In this document: positions 18,925 through 20,314 of the stretch, piece after piece
How the letters are laid out: every line of letters begins with the position of its first letter
How positions within the stretch are numbered: position 1 is the first letter of the stretch
Assembly (NCBI GenBank): GCA_902549785.1
Contig: CACCWT010000012.1
Span: 1-20,314, forward strand
Reading direction: 5' to 3'
Length of the DNA stretch: 20,314 nucleotides
DNA from: an uncultured Pelagibacteraceae bacterium
GTDB taxonomy: Bacteria; Pseudomonadota; Alphaproteobacteria; Pelagibacterales; Pelagibacteraceae
The notes under the pieces: model-generated
Database searches by the model: none
Told to the model about the DNA's origin: nothing
The model's input: only the letters and a program-made list of their open reading frames with translations
Program-made: the position numbers and the translations under genes

Positions 18925-20314
18925 TTAGGATCTAATTTTTGCCCCAGACTTGGTTTCAACGGTTGAAATAATTAATTTATTTATTTTTTCAAGATCACTC
19001 TCCTCTAGAGTTTTTTCAGATGATTGAATTATAACGTTTATAGCTATTGACTTTTTGCCACTCGGAATATTTTCACCTTCATAAATATCAAAAATTTTAA
19101 TTGACCTAATCAAATTTTGATCAATTGATGAAATAATTTCAATCAAATCCTGTGCTTTAAAATTTTTATCAACTATAAATGCAAAGTCTCTTTCTGATTT
19201 CTGATAGTCAGAGTACTTAAAATTAGGTTTTTGATCTTTGAGTTTAATTTTATTTTCTTTTAAATGATCCAGATAAATTTCAAAACCAACCAAACCTTCA
19301 GTTTTTATGTCAAGTTTTTTAATAATATTTGGATGTATGTCTCCGAAATAAGCAACAGGTTCAATATCATCCTTATCAAGATACACAGAACCAGCTTTGC
19401 CTGGGTGATAATATGAGGGAGATTTATCTCTTATAAAGAAACTTTTCCTATCATATCCAGCTTCGACTAGTGTCTGGATAACATCCTTTTTTACATCAAA
19501 GACATCAACCGGTCTTTCTTTTTCGTTCCAATTTAACCTGGATACTTTTCCTGATTTTATTGCTCCTATTACTGTCAATTGCTCACCTGGCTTGCTATTC
19601 TTAAAAATTGGTCCAATTTCGAACAGCGAAATATCTTTAAACCCTCTGTCTAAATTTTTCTTTAAATAAAAAGTCAAATTTGTGAAAATCGAATTTCGTA
19701 AAACATCTAAGTCTGAGCTTATTGGATTTACTATTTTTATTTCTTTAAGACTTTCTTTAAAAAGATTATTTATTTTCGAATCTGTAAATGACCAAGTCAC
19801 AGTCTCGAAATAACCTTTTGATGCAACAGATCGTTGTAGAAAGTGAAAGAGTTTCTGTTGTTTATTTAATGTATCTTTTATTTTATTTTTTTCAGGCTCT
19901 AAAGTTTCAATGTTATTATATCCTTTTATTCTTACTATTTCTTCAACTATATCAATTGGTTGAGTTATATCAGGTCTCCATGTAGGTATTTTTAAATCTA
20001 ATTCTAATTTATTCTTAGAAACCTCAAATCCTAGATCAGTTAAAATTTTTACAATCTCATTATCATCTACTTTAAAACCTGTTATTTTTTTAAATAAAGA
20101 GACATTAAATTTAATTTTATTTTTTTCATATTCATCAGTTTTTTGAATATCAAAATTACTAATTTTACCACCACAAATTTCAGATATTAATTCTGCAGCT
20201 TTTGACAAACCTAACTCAATCGATTGAGGATCAATTCCCCTTTCAAATCTGAATTTTGCATCAGTATCAATATTTAATATTTTTGAAGTTTTTCTAATTG
20301 ATCTAGGAATAAAA
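18925..20314 (-). CDS. pheT: phenylalanyl-tRNA synthetase beta subunit (5' end missing)
   Basis: Large subunit of the alpha2beta2 enzyme that charges tRNA-Phe. Only the C-terminal 462 or so residues are in the window, and the frame stays open to the right edge. The upstream in-frame part (20209-20314) encodes FRFERGID, a PheT signature, so the TTG at 20208 is internal and not a start. Domains in order are the end of the B3/B4 region, the B5 domain (with TWRPDI and [12 protein letters not shown]), the catalytic-like core ([34 protein letters not shown]), and the C-terminal FDX-ACB tRNA anticodon-binding domain ([10 protein letters not shown] to the end, with IFDIYEG and GKKSIAINV). lepA follows with no gap. 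Confidence 0.96.
   Translation of the reverse strand, partial: FIPRSIRKTSKILNIDTDAKFRFERGIDPQSIELGLSKAAELISEICGGKISNFDIQKTDEYEKNKIKFNVSLFKKITGFKVDDNEIVKILTDLGFEVSKNKLELDLKIPTWRPDITQPIDIVEEIVRIKGYNNIETLEPEKNKIKDTLNKQQKLFHFLQRSVASKGYFETVTWSFTDSKINNLFKESLKEIKIVNPISSDLDVLRNSIFTNLTFYLKKNLDRGFKDISLFEIGPIFKNSKPGEQLTVIGAIKSGKVSRLNWNEKERPVDVFDVKKDVIQTLVEAGYDRKSFFIRDKSPSYYHPGKAGSVYLDKDDIEPVAYFGDIHPNIIKKLDIKTEGLVGFEIYLDHLKENKIKLKDQKPNFKYSDYQKSERDFAFIVDKNFKAQDLIEIISSIDQNLIRSIKIFDIYEGENIPSGKKSIAINVIIQSSEKTLEESDLEKINKLIISTVETKSGAKIRS

Noticed and set aside
19788..19985. 65-residue plus-strand frame
   Set aside because: Antisense to pheT, with no independent support.
20206..20208. TTG at 20208 as the start of pheT
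   Set aside because: The frame remains open upstream and encodes conserved PheT sequence (FRFERGID) to the window edge.

Overview
The window is a gene-dense, very AT-rich stretch of bacterial chromosome. Gene content and order point to an alphaproteobacterium with a streamlined genome, most likely a marine SAR11/Pelagibacterales member. The reasons are: AT-rich codon use throughout, intergenic gaps that are mostly 0-30 bases, start/stop overlaps at many junctions, a RegB-type redox sensor kinase, and the alphaproteobacterial run aroK-aroB / bolA / J-protein / cobS / cobT. Taxonomy is inferred from content; no 16S gene is present. I see no mobile element, CRISPR array or phage gene.

Layout. 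(1) 5-3426, plus strand: dapD and dapE (succinylase branch of diaminopimelate/lysine synthesis), then a histone-deacetylase-family hydrolase overlapping dapE by 4 bases, then a small SET-domain protein. (2) 3423-7517, minus strand, read from the right: a 60-residue one-pass membrane protein, a 578-residue exported protein of unknown function, then def, fmt and truA. The def-fmt pair handles the formyl group of initiator Met, and truA modifies tRNA. (3) 7573-9175, plus strand: aroK and aroB of the shikimate pathway. (4) bolA on the minus strand (9167-9427), divergent from a plus-strand run (9448-12732) of a J-domain protein, cobS and cobT. The last two are the AAA+ and von Willebrand A subunits of a cobaltochelatase-type motor. 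(5) 12729-20314, minus strand, read from the right: pheT (5' end outside the window), lepA, a membrane-anchored methyltransferase, tRNA-Ser(GGA), gyrB and a RegB-like kinase.

The genes are mostly housekeeping: amino-acid and shikimate biosynthesis, translation, tRNA maturation and DNA topology. Less ordinary points are the CobS/CobT motor next to BolA and a J-protein without cobalamin genes in view, a deacetylase-fold gene beside a SET gene, an uncharacterised exported/membrane pair heading the def-fmt-truA run, a methyltransferase gene whose stop codon contains the first base of tRNA-Ser, and a RegB-like kinase with an altered H-box. All three convergent gene junctions overlap by 4-9 bases, leaving no room for terminators between the coding regions.
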